This document shows positions 1 through 7,987 of a DNA stretch of 64,000 bases, one piece after another. The notes under the pieces were generated by a model. That model had not been told where the DNA came from. It ran no database searches and was given only the letters and a program-made list of their open reading frames with translations. The stretch spans positions 121,097-185,096 of the forward strand of contig NZ_KB895458.1 of NCBI RefSeq assembly GCF_000374865.1, in the 5' to 3' direction. Both the position numbers and the translations under genes were made by a program. Source of the stretch: Arthrobacter sp. 135MFCol5.1. GTDB taxonomy: Bacteria; Actinomycetota; Actinomycetes; Actinomycetales; Micrococcaceae. The first letter of the stretch is position 1, and each line of letters begins with the position of its first letter.

Positions 1-52
1 GGCCCCACAGCAGGGCGACAAGGACGGCAAGCAGGGAATCGCGCAGGTTCAC
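1..52 (-). CDS. EamA/DMT-family transporter, N-terminal fragment
   Basis: Only the first 17 codons lie in the window. Read on the minus strand from a GTG at 52 they encode a short charged start followed by a hydrophobic helix ending in LLWG, which is the usual first transmembrane segment of EamA/DMT-type small-molecule exporters. It is divergent from a LysR regulator, a frequent pairing in which the regulator controls the exporter. The family call rests on this helix and the context only; the gene continues beyond the left edge. Confidence 0.45.
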   Translation of the reverse strand, partial: MNLRDSLLAVLVALLWG

Positions 53-125
53 AATCCATACTCTGACAGGACTGCGGATGAAGCACCAGCGCTGGTTTAT
101 ACCGTTAATCATGTACCTTTGCTTC

Positions 126-1055
126 ATGATTGATAGTGGCTCCCTGCGGGCCCTCGCAGCGGTGGAGCAGCACGGTTCCGTCATTGCGGCTTCGGAGGCC
201 ATGGGGTTCAGCCCATCGGCCGTGTCCCAACAGGTGAAGAAGCTGGAGAAGGAAGCCGGCTTCGCGGTGCTGGAGCGCCGGGGCCGCGGCGTCCTGCTCA
301 CGGAGCGCGGACTGGCCCTGGCGGCGTACGGCCGGCGCATCCTGGCCGAACTGGAGGAACTGCAGTCCACGCTCCTGGCAGATCCGGCCAAACCCAGCGG
401 CAGCCTCCGGGTGGTGTCATTTTCCACGGCCTGCCGCGGACTGGTGGGCCCGCTGCTGGCACAGCTCGAAAAGTCAGGGGTGCCGTTGGGTATCTCCGTG
501 CTGGCCGAGGATCCGCGGGAAGCCGTGGCCCGGGTGGCCAACGGGGAGGCGGACCTCGGCCTGGTGCACAACTGGAATTCGGTGCCCTTGGTGATCCCGG
601 AGCATCTGACGCTGGAGTGGCTGTGCGAGGATGTGGCGGACGTCCTGGTGCACCGCAGCCATCACCTGGCGGGGCGCCCTGCGGTTGCACCGGCGGAGCT
701 TGTTGACGAACGCTGGATCAGCACGCCGGCGGGGGCAATCTGCAACGAAGCCCTGCTGCGGATTTTCGCGGATTTGGGCCGGGTGCCGGACATCCGGGTG
801 TACGATCCCGATTTCGCGACGCATGTTGCGATGGTGGAGCAGGCGGTGGCGGTGGCGCTTGTTCCCCGGCTGGGGCGGCCGGCACTCCCCCGGGATGTGG
901 TGGCCGTTCCGGTGGTCAACCCGGTCCAGGCCCGCCAGGTTGGGCTCATCCATCGCAAGACCATGACGGCCAGCCCCGGCATCAGGCACGTCGCGGGCCT
1001 GCTGCGGGAGATTGCCGCACGCAGGGTTGCCGCTAGTGGGCCCGGGGAACTTTGA
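126..1055 (+). CDS. LysR-family transcriptional regulator
   Basis: A 309-residue protein. The N-terminus has the classical LysR winged helix-turn-helix (about residues 3-62, with SVIAASEAMGFSPSAVSQQ and VKKLEKEAG), followed by a periplasmic-binding-like effector domain to the C-terminus. I chose ATG 126 (MIDSGSLRALAAVE) because LysR proteins begin only a few residues before this helix; the in-frame ATG at 78 would add an atypical hydrophobic leader. It probably controls the divergent exporter fragment at 1-52; the inducer cannot be read from the sequence. Confidence 0.85.
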   Translation: MIDSGSLRALAAVEQHGSVIAASEAMGFSPSAVSQQVKKLEKEAGFAVLERRGRGVLLTERGLALAAYGRRILAELEELQSTLLADPAKPSGSLRVVSFSTACRGLVGPLLAQLEKSGVPLGISVLAEDPREAVARVANGEADLGLVHNWNSVPLVIPEHLTLEWLCEDVADVLVHRSHHLAGRPAVAPAELVDERWISTPAGAICNEALLRIFADLGRVPDIRVYDPDFATHVAMVEQAVAVALVPRLGRPALPRDVVAVPVVNPVQARQVGLIHRKTMTASPGIRHVAGLLREIAARRVAASGPGEL

Positions 1056-1560
1056 ACCGGGTAATCCTGGCGTCCTGCCCATCCAGTTCCGCCCAGGGTT
1101 TCTCTGTCTCCAGCACGGTCAGCGCATTGGTGGGGAAGCGGGTGGCGGCATCCATGTAAGCGTCGTGGTCGGAGTCCCGGGAGGCGAGGTGCATTGCCAG
1201 GTCCTGCACGCCGGGCAGGTGCGCGATCAGCATCAGCGTGGTCACGGTGTCCGGCACGTGGTTGACCACGGTGAGCATCCGCTGCGCCGAGGCCGCATAC
1301 AAGCCGTCTTCAAGCTTGGGCGTGGGCGCCTTGTCCCCCAGTTCGGAGCAGACCCAGGTGCACGTCTGCCGGGTGCGCAGGGCGCTGGAGCACAGGATGA
1401 AGTCGGGGACGATGTTGTGCTTGAGCAGCCACCGCCCGGCGAGCGGCGCTTCCCGGTGTCCGCGTTCCTCGAGCGGCCGCTCATGATCGGCCACCCCGCC
1501 CGGCCAGTCAGCCTTGGCATGGCGCATGATCACGAGGCGTCGAACATGGTGCGAACTCAT
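1033..1560 (-). CDS. SixA-like histidine phosphatase
   Basis: A 175-residue histidine phosphatase superfamily protein. The catalytic RHxK signature of SixA-type phosphohistidine phosphatases is near the N-terminus (RHAKADWPGG, about residues 13-22), followed by RPLEERG and a second arm (SSALRTRQT). Length matches SixA. Known members dephosphorylate phosphohistidine in signalling proteins, but the substrate here is unknown. The gene converges with the LysR gene; the 3' ends overlap by 23 bp. Confidence 0.8.
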   Translation of the reverse strand: MSSHHVRRLVIMRHAKADWPGGVADHERPLEERGHREAPLAGRWLLKHNIVPDFILCSSALRTRQTCTWVCSELGDKAPTPKLEDGLYAASAQRMLTVVNHVPDTVTTLMLIAHLPGVQDLAMHLASRDSDHDAYMDAATRFPTNALTVLETEKPWAELDGQDARITRFKVPRAH

Positions 1561-1647
1561 GGCCCAAGCCTAGCCAATCCCGTGGCCCCTAAGATGGTCC
1601 CGCAAAATGCTCCCCGCCCGGTGGGGCAGGACGGGTGGAACCCGACG

Positions 1648-2511
1648 CTAGATGGAGTACTCGGGAGCGGCCCAGACAACAACCTCGGGGTGCTCGTAGA
1701 ACCGGTAGCCCTGGCCGCGGACCGTGCGGACGGTATTGGCAAGGCGGCCCAGCTTGGAACGGAGGCGCCGGATGTGGACGTCGATGGTGCGCTCATTGGG
1801 CACCTCTTCGGCGTTGCGCCACAACCCTTCGAGCAGTTCGTCGCGGCCCACGGTGCGGGTGCCGTTCTCAACGAGGTAGTTGAGGAGTTCAAATTCCTTG
1901 AAGGTGAGGTTCAGGGATTCACCATCGAGGTGGACTTCGCGGCGCGCGAGGTCGATCAGGACACCGGAAGGGCGCGGTTCCTGCGGTTGCGCAGGACGGG
2001 CGGCCTCGGTGCGCTGGCGGGAGTTGACCGTGGGGTCGCCGAACGTGGAACGGACGACGTCGAGTGCGGACCCGGGGGTGCCTGCGGGAGCTACCGCAAC
2101 GGCGGCGTAGCTCTCGGCACCGGAAACCAGCGACTGGGCGTAGGCACGGATTTCCTGGGCGAGCTTGGCGATGGAGGTGCCGGCTGCTGCCGCGGTTTCC
2201 TCATCGATCCCCATGTACAGGACGAACCCGCGGGCCACATTGTCATTGGCCACCGGGCGGACAGCATTCGGACCGGCCACCACGGGCGTGGGGGCCGTGA
2301 CGGGAGCGGCCTCGGCAGGCTGGACGGCGCGGAGCTGGCCGTAGGAGTTCGGGTTGTATCCCTGCGGGGCGTAGCCCTGCGCGGGGAAGGCGCTTCCGGA
2401 GGTGGGAGCGAGCGACGGGCGGGGCCCGAAACCGGGGCGCAGGCCGGAGGGCTGGCCTGCCTTGGCGGCGTTACGGACGGAGATGTGGACGTATCCGGAT
2501 GCAACTGACAT
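1648..2511 (-). CDS. Orphan winged-helix (OmpR/PhoB C-terminal type) regulator
   Basis: A 287-residue protein. The last 100 residues form an OmpR/PhoB-type DNA-binding domain (IDLARREVHLDGESLNLTFKEFELLNYLVEN, then ERTIDVHIRRLRSKLG and VRTVRGQGYRF). There is no phosphorylatable receiver domain. The first 90 residues are Pro/Ala/Gly/Gln-rich and probably disordered, followed by a small alpha/beta segment (about 95-135). A GAGG ribosome site precedes ATG 2511. Without a receiver or an adjacent kinase, its input signal is unknown. GlnR-like atypical regulators share this logic, but I see no specific evidence for that identity. Confidence 0.75.
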   Translation of the reverse strand: MSVASGYVHISVRNAAKAGQPSGLRPGFGPRPSLAPTSGSAFPAQGYAPQGYNPNSYGQLRAVQPAEAAPVTAPTPVVAGPNAVRPVANDNVARGFVLYMGIDEETAAAAGTSIAKLAQEIRAYAQSLVSGAESYAAVAVAPAGTPGSALDVVRSTFGDPTVNSRQRTEAARPAQPQEPRPSGVLIDLARREVHLDGESLNLTFKEFELLNYLVENGTRTVGRDELLEGLWRNAEEVPNERTIDVHIRRLRSKLGRLANTVRTVRGQGYRFYEHPEVVVWAAPEYSI

Positions 2512-3082
2512 GGAATGCTTACCTCAATGTGAATGGCCGCGCTCGCGGCTCGAATGCTGGATTCCCCGTCAACGCGGACCGGGGAGGGACGCCCGACGCT
2601 GGGCTGGGGGGCGAATGCCTAAGAACTTCAGGGGTGCGAAGGTCAGGCGTGCATTCGACAACAGCGCATGTCGGCAGCAGCGGATGTGCTGGGCCAATAT
2701 TCTGCGGCTGCAGGTGCTGTTGAGTTCTTGTTCACATTGGAAGTGTGCAGCGTAACAATGCCAACTTGCAAGTAACAATGGACCAATTCGTCCACATGGT
2801 GAGACAAAACCGTCGATTGTGCTTTAGATCACTATTTCGAGATGGGGAAATAATAACGTTCGTTATCCGGAGGAAAGTCCCGGATAGCCGCCCACTCGGA
2901 AGATAATTCGATGGAATGCCAATTCTCCGAATCTCCCTGAAATTCAATCGCTTGACATAGAATCGGCTGGACGACGGGAGCCCATGTCCAGTCCCGGTCC
3001 TGCCGGCGGCAGATTTTTTTGCCCGGACGGCGGGCGTGGGCCGGCGGCAGGACCTGCCTGGGAGTGGTACGGCATGCCGGGA
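2512..3082. other. Intergenic region, AT-richer, no supported gene
   Basis: About 570 bp between two minus-strand genes. Short ORFs here lack recognisable domains and codon bias. Visible signals are two direct copies of GTAACAATG (2752-2760 and 2772-2780, 20 bp apart), an adjacent inverted repeat TGGAC-N6-GTCCA (2779-2794), and a markedly lower GC content around 2740-2960. The region probably holds the promoter and regulatory sites of the regulator at 1648-2511; I cannot assign a transcription start. Confidence 0.4.
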
Positions 3083-4015
3083 TCAGTTGCTGCTGGTTCC
3101 GGCACCTGCCGAGGTACCGGAACCGGCGGTGGCAAGCTGGATGGCTTGGACGGTGTAAGTGTCGCCGTCCTTGAGCGCGGTCACCCGAACGCTGGATCCC
3201 GCCGTCACATTGGACAAGCTGAGCGTGCTACCAGTGGAGGTGCCCCCGCGCTGCCTCATCCCCTGGGTGACCTGCACATCGGAGCCCACGGCATAGGTCC
3301 GGGAGAAGCCGTCCTCGCTCTTGACCGTCAGCGACGTGGCCGACACATCCGTCACCGTGCCCGCCTGGCCCGCCATGGTTACGTAGTTGGAACCTTCCAG
3401 GACCACATACTCGGAGTGGATGGCAGCGTTCAGGCCTGCCGCCCCCATCCCCAAGCCACCGGGGCCCCCGTCCATGCCCATGCCGCCGGCCGTGCCGCCG
3501 TTGGTACCGGCCTGGCTGCCCGGCCCGGCCATGCCGTTCTGCCCGCCGGGACCGAACTGGCTGACCGCGCCGGCGCCTTGGGCGTTTGCTGCCGAGCCCG
3601 AGCCGTTTCCGGCAGCGTAGGCGCCGGCGCCGGCCGCTGCGCCCAGGACCACGGCCGCGCCGCCAACCAGGAGTCCCTTCTTCGCCGTCCACGCACCTTT
3701 CGGCCCGCGGGACGCCGAGGTGGAAGCGTACTGCTGCGGTGCGCCCCAACCAGTGCCGCCGCTGTGCACCTGGCCGTTTGCCGGCGGAGTACCCCACCCT
3801 GCCGATCGCGGGCCTTCCACGGGCGTTCCCCAACCCTGCGAAGGCTGCTCCTGCCCGACCGTTTCGTCTGCTCCCCCGCCCTGGTTGCCCGGGAACTCCC
3901 GGTCGTGGGCCGCCGCGCCGTGGCCGCTGCCCTCTGGTGCGCCTCCCCAGACGGGGGCAGGCTGCCGGTTCTGCCCTGATGTGCCCGGGGCTGGCTTGGT
4001 GTTGTGCTCGTCCAT
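3083..4015 (-). CDS. Membrane-anchored DUF5666-like protein with Gly-rich linker
   Basis: A 310-residue protein starting at ATG 4015 (MDEHNTK), placed 7 bp after a GGAG site; the upstream in-frame ATG at 4021 is too close to that site. It has a Gln/Gly/Pro-rich cytoplasmic region, one membrane helix (KKGLLVGGAAVVLGAAAGAGAYAAG), a Gly-rich linker, and a C-terminal small beta domain (GTVTDVSATSLTVKS, about residues 220-300) resembling DUF5666. It diverges from the response regulator at 4248, so it may be a target of that two-component system. Function unknown. Confidence 0.7.
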   Translation of the reverse strand: MDEHNTKPAPGTSGQNRQPAPVWGGAPEGSGHGAAAHDREFPGNQGGGADETVGQEQPSQGWGTPVEGPRSAGWGTPPANGQVHSGGTGWGAPQQYASTSASRGPKGAWTAKKGLLVGGAAVVLGAAAGAGAYAAGNGSGSAANAQGAGAVSQFGPGGQNGMAGPGSQAGTNGGTAGGMGMDGGPGGLGMGAAGLNAAIHSEYVVLEGSNYVTMAGQAGTVTDVSATSLTVKSEDGFSRTYAVGSDVQVTQGMRQRGGTSTGSTLSLSNVTAGSSVRVTALKDGDTYTVQAIQLATAGSGTSAGAGTSSN

Positions 4016-4247
4016 TGTCATTCTCCAAGAAGGTCGAAACTGCTGGTGGTGATGCTGTCTGTTCCAACAGGCTCTGCCGAATTGCTGTGCAGAGGCTGTG
4101 CAGCAGGCCACCACGGCCTGTGACCTGCACGCTTCCGCCTGCACGGGCAGGCTCCTGGCCTCGGGTCCAGGTGGCTAGGCTGGAGCTCACAGCTGGAACA
4201 CAGCAACGGCAAAGCACCGGCACACCGGTAGATCGGAGAGTTGTCCC

Positions 4248-4988
4248 ATGGCATCCCCGCACTCCATGACCAACAACCTGCCCCAGCTCTCCCATCCCGA
4301 CGGCTCTCCGATCCGGGCCCTGGTGGTCGATGACGAACCCAGCCTGTCGGAGCTGATGAGCATGGGCCTGCGCATGGCGGGCTGGTCCGTGGCCGTAGCC
4401 GGGGACGGGCCCACGGCCGTCAAGCTTGCCAAGGACTTCCATCCGGACGTCCTGGTGCTCGACGTCATGCTGCCGGGGTTCGACGGCGTGGAGCTGCTGG
4501 GCAGGATCCGCGCCTTCGCGCCGGAGGTGCCCGCGCTGTTCCTGACCGCAAAAGACGATGTCCAGGACCGGATCGTGGGGCTGGCAGCCGGCGGCGACGA
4601 CTATGTGACCAAGCCCTTCAGCATGGAGGAAGTCCTGCTGCGCCTGCACCGCCTGGTCCAGCGCTCCGGCGTGGCCGCCATGGATACGGCCGAACTGGTG
4701 GTTGGCGACCTGGTCCTCAATGTGGACACCCGGGAGGTCACCCGGGCCGGGGAGGAAATCCAACTGACGGCCACGCAGTTTGAACTCCTCCGCTACCTCA
4801 TGGAAAACCCCAAGCGCGTGGTGAGCAAGGCCCAGATCCTGGACCACGTGTGGGACTACGACTTTGGCGGCCAGGCGAACATCGTGGAGCTGTACATCTC
4901 CTACCTGCGCAAGAAGCTCGAAGCCAACCATCCGCCCATGATCCATACCGTGCGCGGAGCCGGCTACGTCATCAAACCCGCAGACTAG
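4248..4988 (+). CDS. OmpR-family two-component response regulator
   Basis: A 246-residue response regulator. The receiver domain (about 22-140) carries the acidic pair in VDDEP, the phosphoacceptor Asp72 in LDVMLPGFDG, the conserved Thr in LTAKDD and Lys in VTKPFS. The C-terminal winged helix (about 145-244) contains QLTATQFELLRYL and VRGAGYVIKP. GGAGAG precedes ATG 4248. The cognate histidine kinase starts 13 bp downstream. The pair probably senses an envelope cue and controls the neighbouring envelope genes, which is an inference from context. Confidence 0.92.
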   Translation: MASPHSMTNNLPQLSHPDGSPIRALVVDDEPSLSELMSMGLRMAGWSVAVAGDGPTAVKLAKDFHPDVLVLDVMLPGFDGVELLGRIRAFAPEVPALFLTAKDDVQDRIVGLAAGGDDYVTKPFSMEEVLLRLHRLVQRSGVAAMDTAELVVGDLVLNVDTREVTRAGEEIQLTATQFELLRYLMENPKRVVSKAQILDHVWDYDFGGQANIVELYISYLRKKLEANHPPMIHTVRGAGYVIKPAD

Positions 4989-5001
4989 CCAAAGGAAACG
5001 C

Positions 5002-6477
5002 GTGTCTCTTTCCGGGGTTCCCCGGCCCACCGGCCGCTCGTGGTTCAACCCTGCCACCTGGCATCTTCGGACCCGCCTGATCCTGCTCTCCATGGCCCTC
5101 CTGGTGGCCATCTCGAGTGCTATCGGCGTGGTCAGTTACGCATCGATGGACGTCGTCCTCTCCAAGCAGTTGGACGAGCAGCTGACCATGGCTTCACGCG
5201 GCCGCCCGCCCGAGGGCAATCCCTCGGGCCGACCGGATCCGCTCGACGCGCGGGGTCAAAGCGTGGGAACACTCAACGCCAGGGTGGTGGGTGGCCAGAT
5301 CACTCGGGAAGCGGGTTTCCTGTCCGCGGATTTCACCCGCACGCCGCTGACTTCCCGGGACACGGCCACCCTGCAGGCCCTCCCCCGTGACGGCAGCCCG
5401 GTTGACCGGGAACTGTCCAACGGCGACTACCGGCTCATGGCGACACAGACCCCTTATGGCGACGTGGTGATCACCGGGCTGCCGCTGGCAACCAAGGAAA
5501 GCACCGAGGCCTCGCTGGTGTTGACGATGGTGCTGGTGTCACTGGGCGGCCTCGTCCTGATCGGGCTGGCCGGCACGGCGTTGATCCGCCGGACCATGCG
5601 GCCGCTGGAGCAGCTCTCCGACGTCGCCACCAAGGTTTCCAAGCTGCCGCTCGACGCCGGCGAGGTAGCCCTGGCGGTGCGTGTCCCGCCGTCGGCAGCG
5701 CATCCCACCACGGAAGTGGGCAGCGTGGGGCACGCGCTGAACCTCATGCTGGACAACGTCTCCAGCGCTCTCGAAGCCCGGCAACGGAGTGAGATGAAAG
5801 TGCGCCAGTTCGTGGCGGACGCCTCCCATGAGCTCCGGACCCCATTGACCGCCATCCGCGGATACACCGAGCTGATGCGCATGACCGAAACCCTCACCGA
5901 GGACGGCCAAAAGTCGCTGGGCAGGGTGCAAAGCCAGTCTGAGCGCATGACCGCCCTGGTGGAGGACCTGCTGCTGCTGGCCCGGCTGGATGAAGGCAAG
6001 GCGACCGAAACCACCGATGTGGACCTCACCCAGCTGGTGATCGAAACCGTCAGCGACGAAAAGGTCATGGCACCGGACCACACCTGGCAGCTGACGTTGC
6101 CCGATGAACCGGTATCCGTCCGCGGCGACACCACCCAGCTCCACCAGGTCCTGGCCAACCTGCTCTCGAACGCCAGGAAGCACACGCCGGCCGGCACCAC
6201 CGTCACCACCGGGGTCATGCGCTCCGCCGACGGCAGCGTGGTGGCCACGGTCACCGACGACGGCCCCGGCATTCCCGCCGAGTTCCAGGGCAACATCTTC
6301 TCCCGGTTCACCCGGGCCGATGCCTCCCGCTCAGGCTCCGAAGGATCGTCCGGGCTGGGGCTTTCGATCGTCGAATCCATCGTCGCGGCCCATGGCGGCA
6401 CCGTGGAACTCGCCTCCCGGCCGGGCAGGACAGAGTTCGCCGTCCGCCTGCCGGCAGCGGCAACCGCCACCTCCTGA
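5002..6477 (+). CDS. Sensor histidine kinase
   Basis: A 491-residue membrane kinase. Two membrane helices (about 25-47 and 170-195) bracket an extracytoplasmic sensor domain. Then come a HAMP domain (about 196-260), a HisKA domain with phosphoaccepting His276 in DASHELRTPLTAIRGY, and an ATPase domain with N (LSNARKHTP), DDGPGIP and SGLGLSIV boxes. It starts at GTG 5002 after AAAGGAA and follows its response regulator directly, so the two are co-transcribed. Members of this TrcS/PrrB-like architecture autophosphorylate and phosphorylate the partner regulator. Confidence 0.92.
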   Translation: MSLSGVPRPTGRSWFNPATWHLRTRLILLSMALLVAISSAIGVVSYASMDVVLSKQLDEQLTMASRGRPPEGNPSGRPDPLDARGQSVGTLNARVVGGQITREAGFLSADFTRTPLTSRDTATLQALPRDGSPVDRELSNGDYRLMATQTPYGDVVITGLPLATKESTEASLVLTMVLVSLGGLVLIGLAGTALIRRTMRPLEQLSDVATKVSKLPLDAGEVALAVRVPPSAAHPTTEVGSVGHALNLMLDNVSSALEARQRSEMKVRQFVADASHELRTPLTAIRGYTELMRMTETLTEDGQKSLGRVQSQSERMTALVEDLLLLARLDEGKATETTDVDLTQLVIETVSDEKVMAPDHTWQLTLPDEPVSVRGDTTQLHQVLANLLSNARKHTPAGTTVTTGVMRSADGSVVATVTDDGPGIPAEFQGNIFSRFTRADASRSGSEGSSGLGLSIVESIVAAHGGTVELASRPGRTEFAVRLPAAATATS

Positions 6478-6559
6478 CTGCGAGCGCCGGCCGCACTTAC
6501 ACAGGCACGTCACAGGTTGCGCCTAAAGCCCTCAAATACGGCGGCGCCACTCTTGATTC

Positions 6560-7987
6560 ATGACGCTCACCGACTCCACTTCAGGAACCCTGCCGGACGC
6601 CGCGGTGGCGCCGGTGGGCATTCCATCACGGGGGCGCGCCGGACGGCGCGCCCCCGTGGACACCCGCACCACCGCGCCGGTCCTGGATGTGACCATCCCG
6701 GTCTTCAACGAGGAACGCGACCTGGAGGAATGCCTCCGCAGGCTCCACGCCCACCTGCTCGATTCCTTTCCGCACTCCTTCCGGATCACCGTGGCCGACA
6801 ACGCCAGCACGGACGGCACCTTGAAGATCGCCGAACGCCTGGCCCGGGAGTTCCCCGAACTCGCGGTGGTCCACCTCGACGAAAAGGGCCGCGGAAATGC
6901 ACTGCGCAAGGTGTGGCTGGCGTCGCCGTCGCCGGTCCTGGCCTACATGGACGTGGACCTCTCCACCGACCTTGCGGCCCTGGCACCACTGTTGGCGCCG
7001 CTGATCTCCGGCCATTCGGACCTTGCCATCGGCACCCGGCTGACCCGCAACTCCCGCGTAGTCCGCGGACCCAAGCGGGAATTCATCTCGCGCGGCTACA
7101 ACCTGATGCTGCACTCCTTCATGGGTGCCCGGTTCAGTGACGCACAGTGCGGGTTCAAGGCGATCCGCGCAGACGTGGCCCAACAGATCCTTCCGTACAC
7201 CGTGGACAACTCCTGGTTCTTCGACACCGAGCTCCTGGTCTTGGCGGAGCGGTGCGGCCTGCGCGTCCATGAGGTTCCCGTTGACTGGATCGACGACCCT
7301 GATTCAAGCGTTGACGTGCTGCGGACGGCGCTGGCGGACGTCCGGGGCATGGCACGGCTCACCCGCGACCTGCTCTACGGCCGCATCCCGGTTCCGGAGC
7401 TGCGGGCAGCCCTGGCGCGGGGGCCGCTGCCCGCCTCGTCCCGGGCGGCCGAGCAAACCCGCGGCAGCAGCCTGTTTGGCCAGTTGGTGCGCTTCGCCGC
7501 CATCGGTGCCGCGTCGACCCTGGCCTACCTGGCGATCTTCGTGTCCTGCCGCAGCTTCATGGATCCCCAACTTGCCAACTTCCTGGCCCTGCTGATCACG
7601 GCCGTGGCCAACACGGGAGCCAACCGGCGCTTCACGTTCGGCATCCAGGGCGGCAACCCGGTCCGCCACCACTTTGAGGGGCTGATCGTGTTCGGCATCG
7701 GCCTGGTGCTCACCTCGGGTGCGTTGGCACTGGTGCACAGGACGACGACGCCGGACCGGTGGGCGGAAATCCTCACCGTCGTGGCGGCGAACCTCGCCGC
7801 CACCGCCGTGCGGTTCCTGCTGTTCCGGCTCTGGGTCTTCCGGGAGCGGGCGCCGCGTACAGCACCCTCCACGCGCCCCGGTCCTTGGACAGGCCCTGGA
7901 CCGGCAACACCATCCGCCGGAACCCCCGCAGCTTCGTCCGCCGACGACACGACCGCCACCGCCTCCACAGAAACGGCAGCATCATGA
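6560..7987 (+). CDS. Bifunctional GT2 glycosyltransferase / GtrA-like membrane protein
   Basis: A 475-residue fusion. Residues about 35-290 are a dolichol-phosphate-mannose-synthase-like GT2 domain (VTIPVFNEERDLEECLRRL, the acidic YMDVDLSTD metal site, and CGFKAIRADVA). Residues about 305-440 are a GtrA domain with four membrane helices (FAAIGAASTLAYLAIFV). Such proteins make a lipid-linked sugar and may flip it outward, which would feed the two GT39-type enzymes that follow. The tail is Pro/Ala/Thr-rich. The stop overlaps the next start as ATGA at 7984-7987. Confidence 0.85.
   Translation: MTLTDSTSGTLPDAAVAPVGIPSRGRAGRRAPVDTRTTAPVLDVTIPVFNEERDLEECLRRLHAHLLDSFPHSFRITVADNASTDGTLKIAERLAREFPELAVVHLDEKGRGNALRKVWLASPSPVLAYMDVDLSTDLAALAPLLAPLISGHSDLAIGTRLTRNSRVVRGPKREFISRGYNLMLHSFMGARFSDAQCGFKAIRADVAQQILPYTVDNSWFFDTELLVLAERCGLRVHEVPVDWIDDPDSSVDVLRTALADVRGMARLTRDLLYGRIPVPELRAALARGPLPASSRAAEQTRGSSLFGQLVRFAAIGAASTLAYLAIFVSCRSFMDPQLANFLALLITAVANTGANRRFTFGIQGGNPVRHHFEGLIVFGIGLVLTSGALALVHRTTTPDRWAEILTVVAANLAATAVRFLLFRLWVFRERAPRTAPSTRPGPWTGPGPATPSAGTPAASSADDTTATASTETAAS

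Noticed and set aside
2984..3979. Long plus-strand ORF opposite the DUF5666-like gene
   Set aside because: It is a shadow of the minus-strand gene, with Gly/Arg/Ala-biased codons and no domain; the minus frame has a ribosome site, a membrane helix and a known domain.
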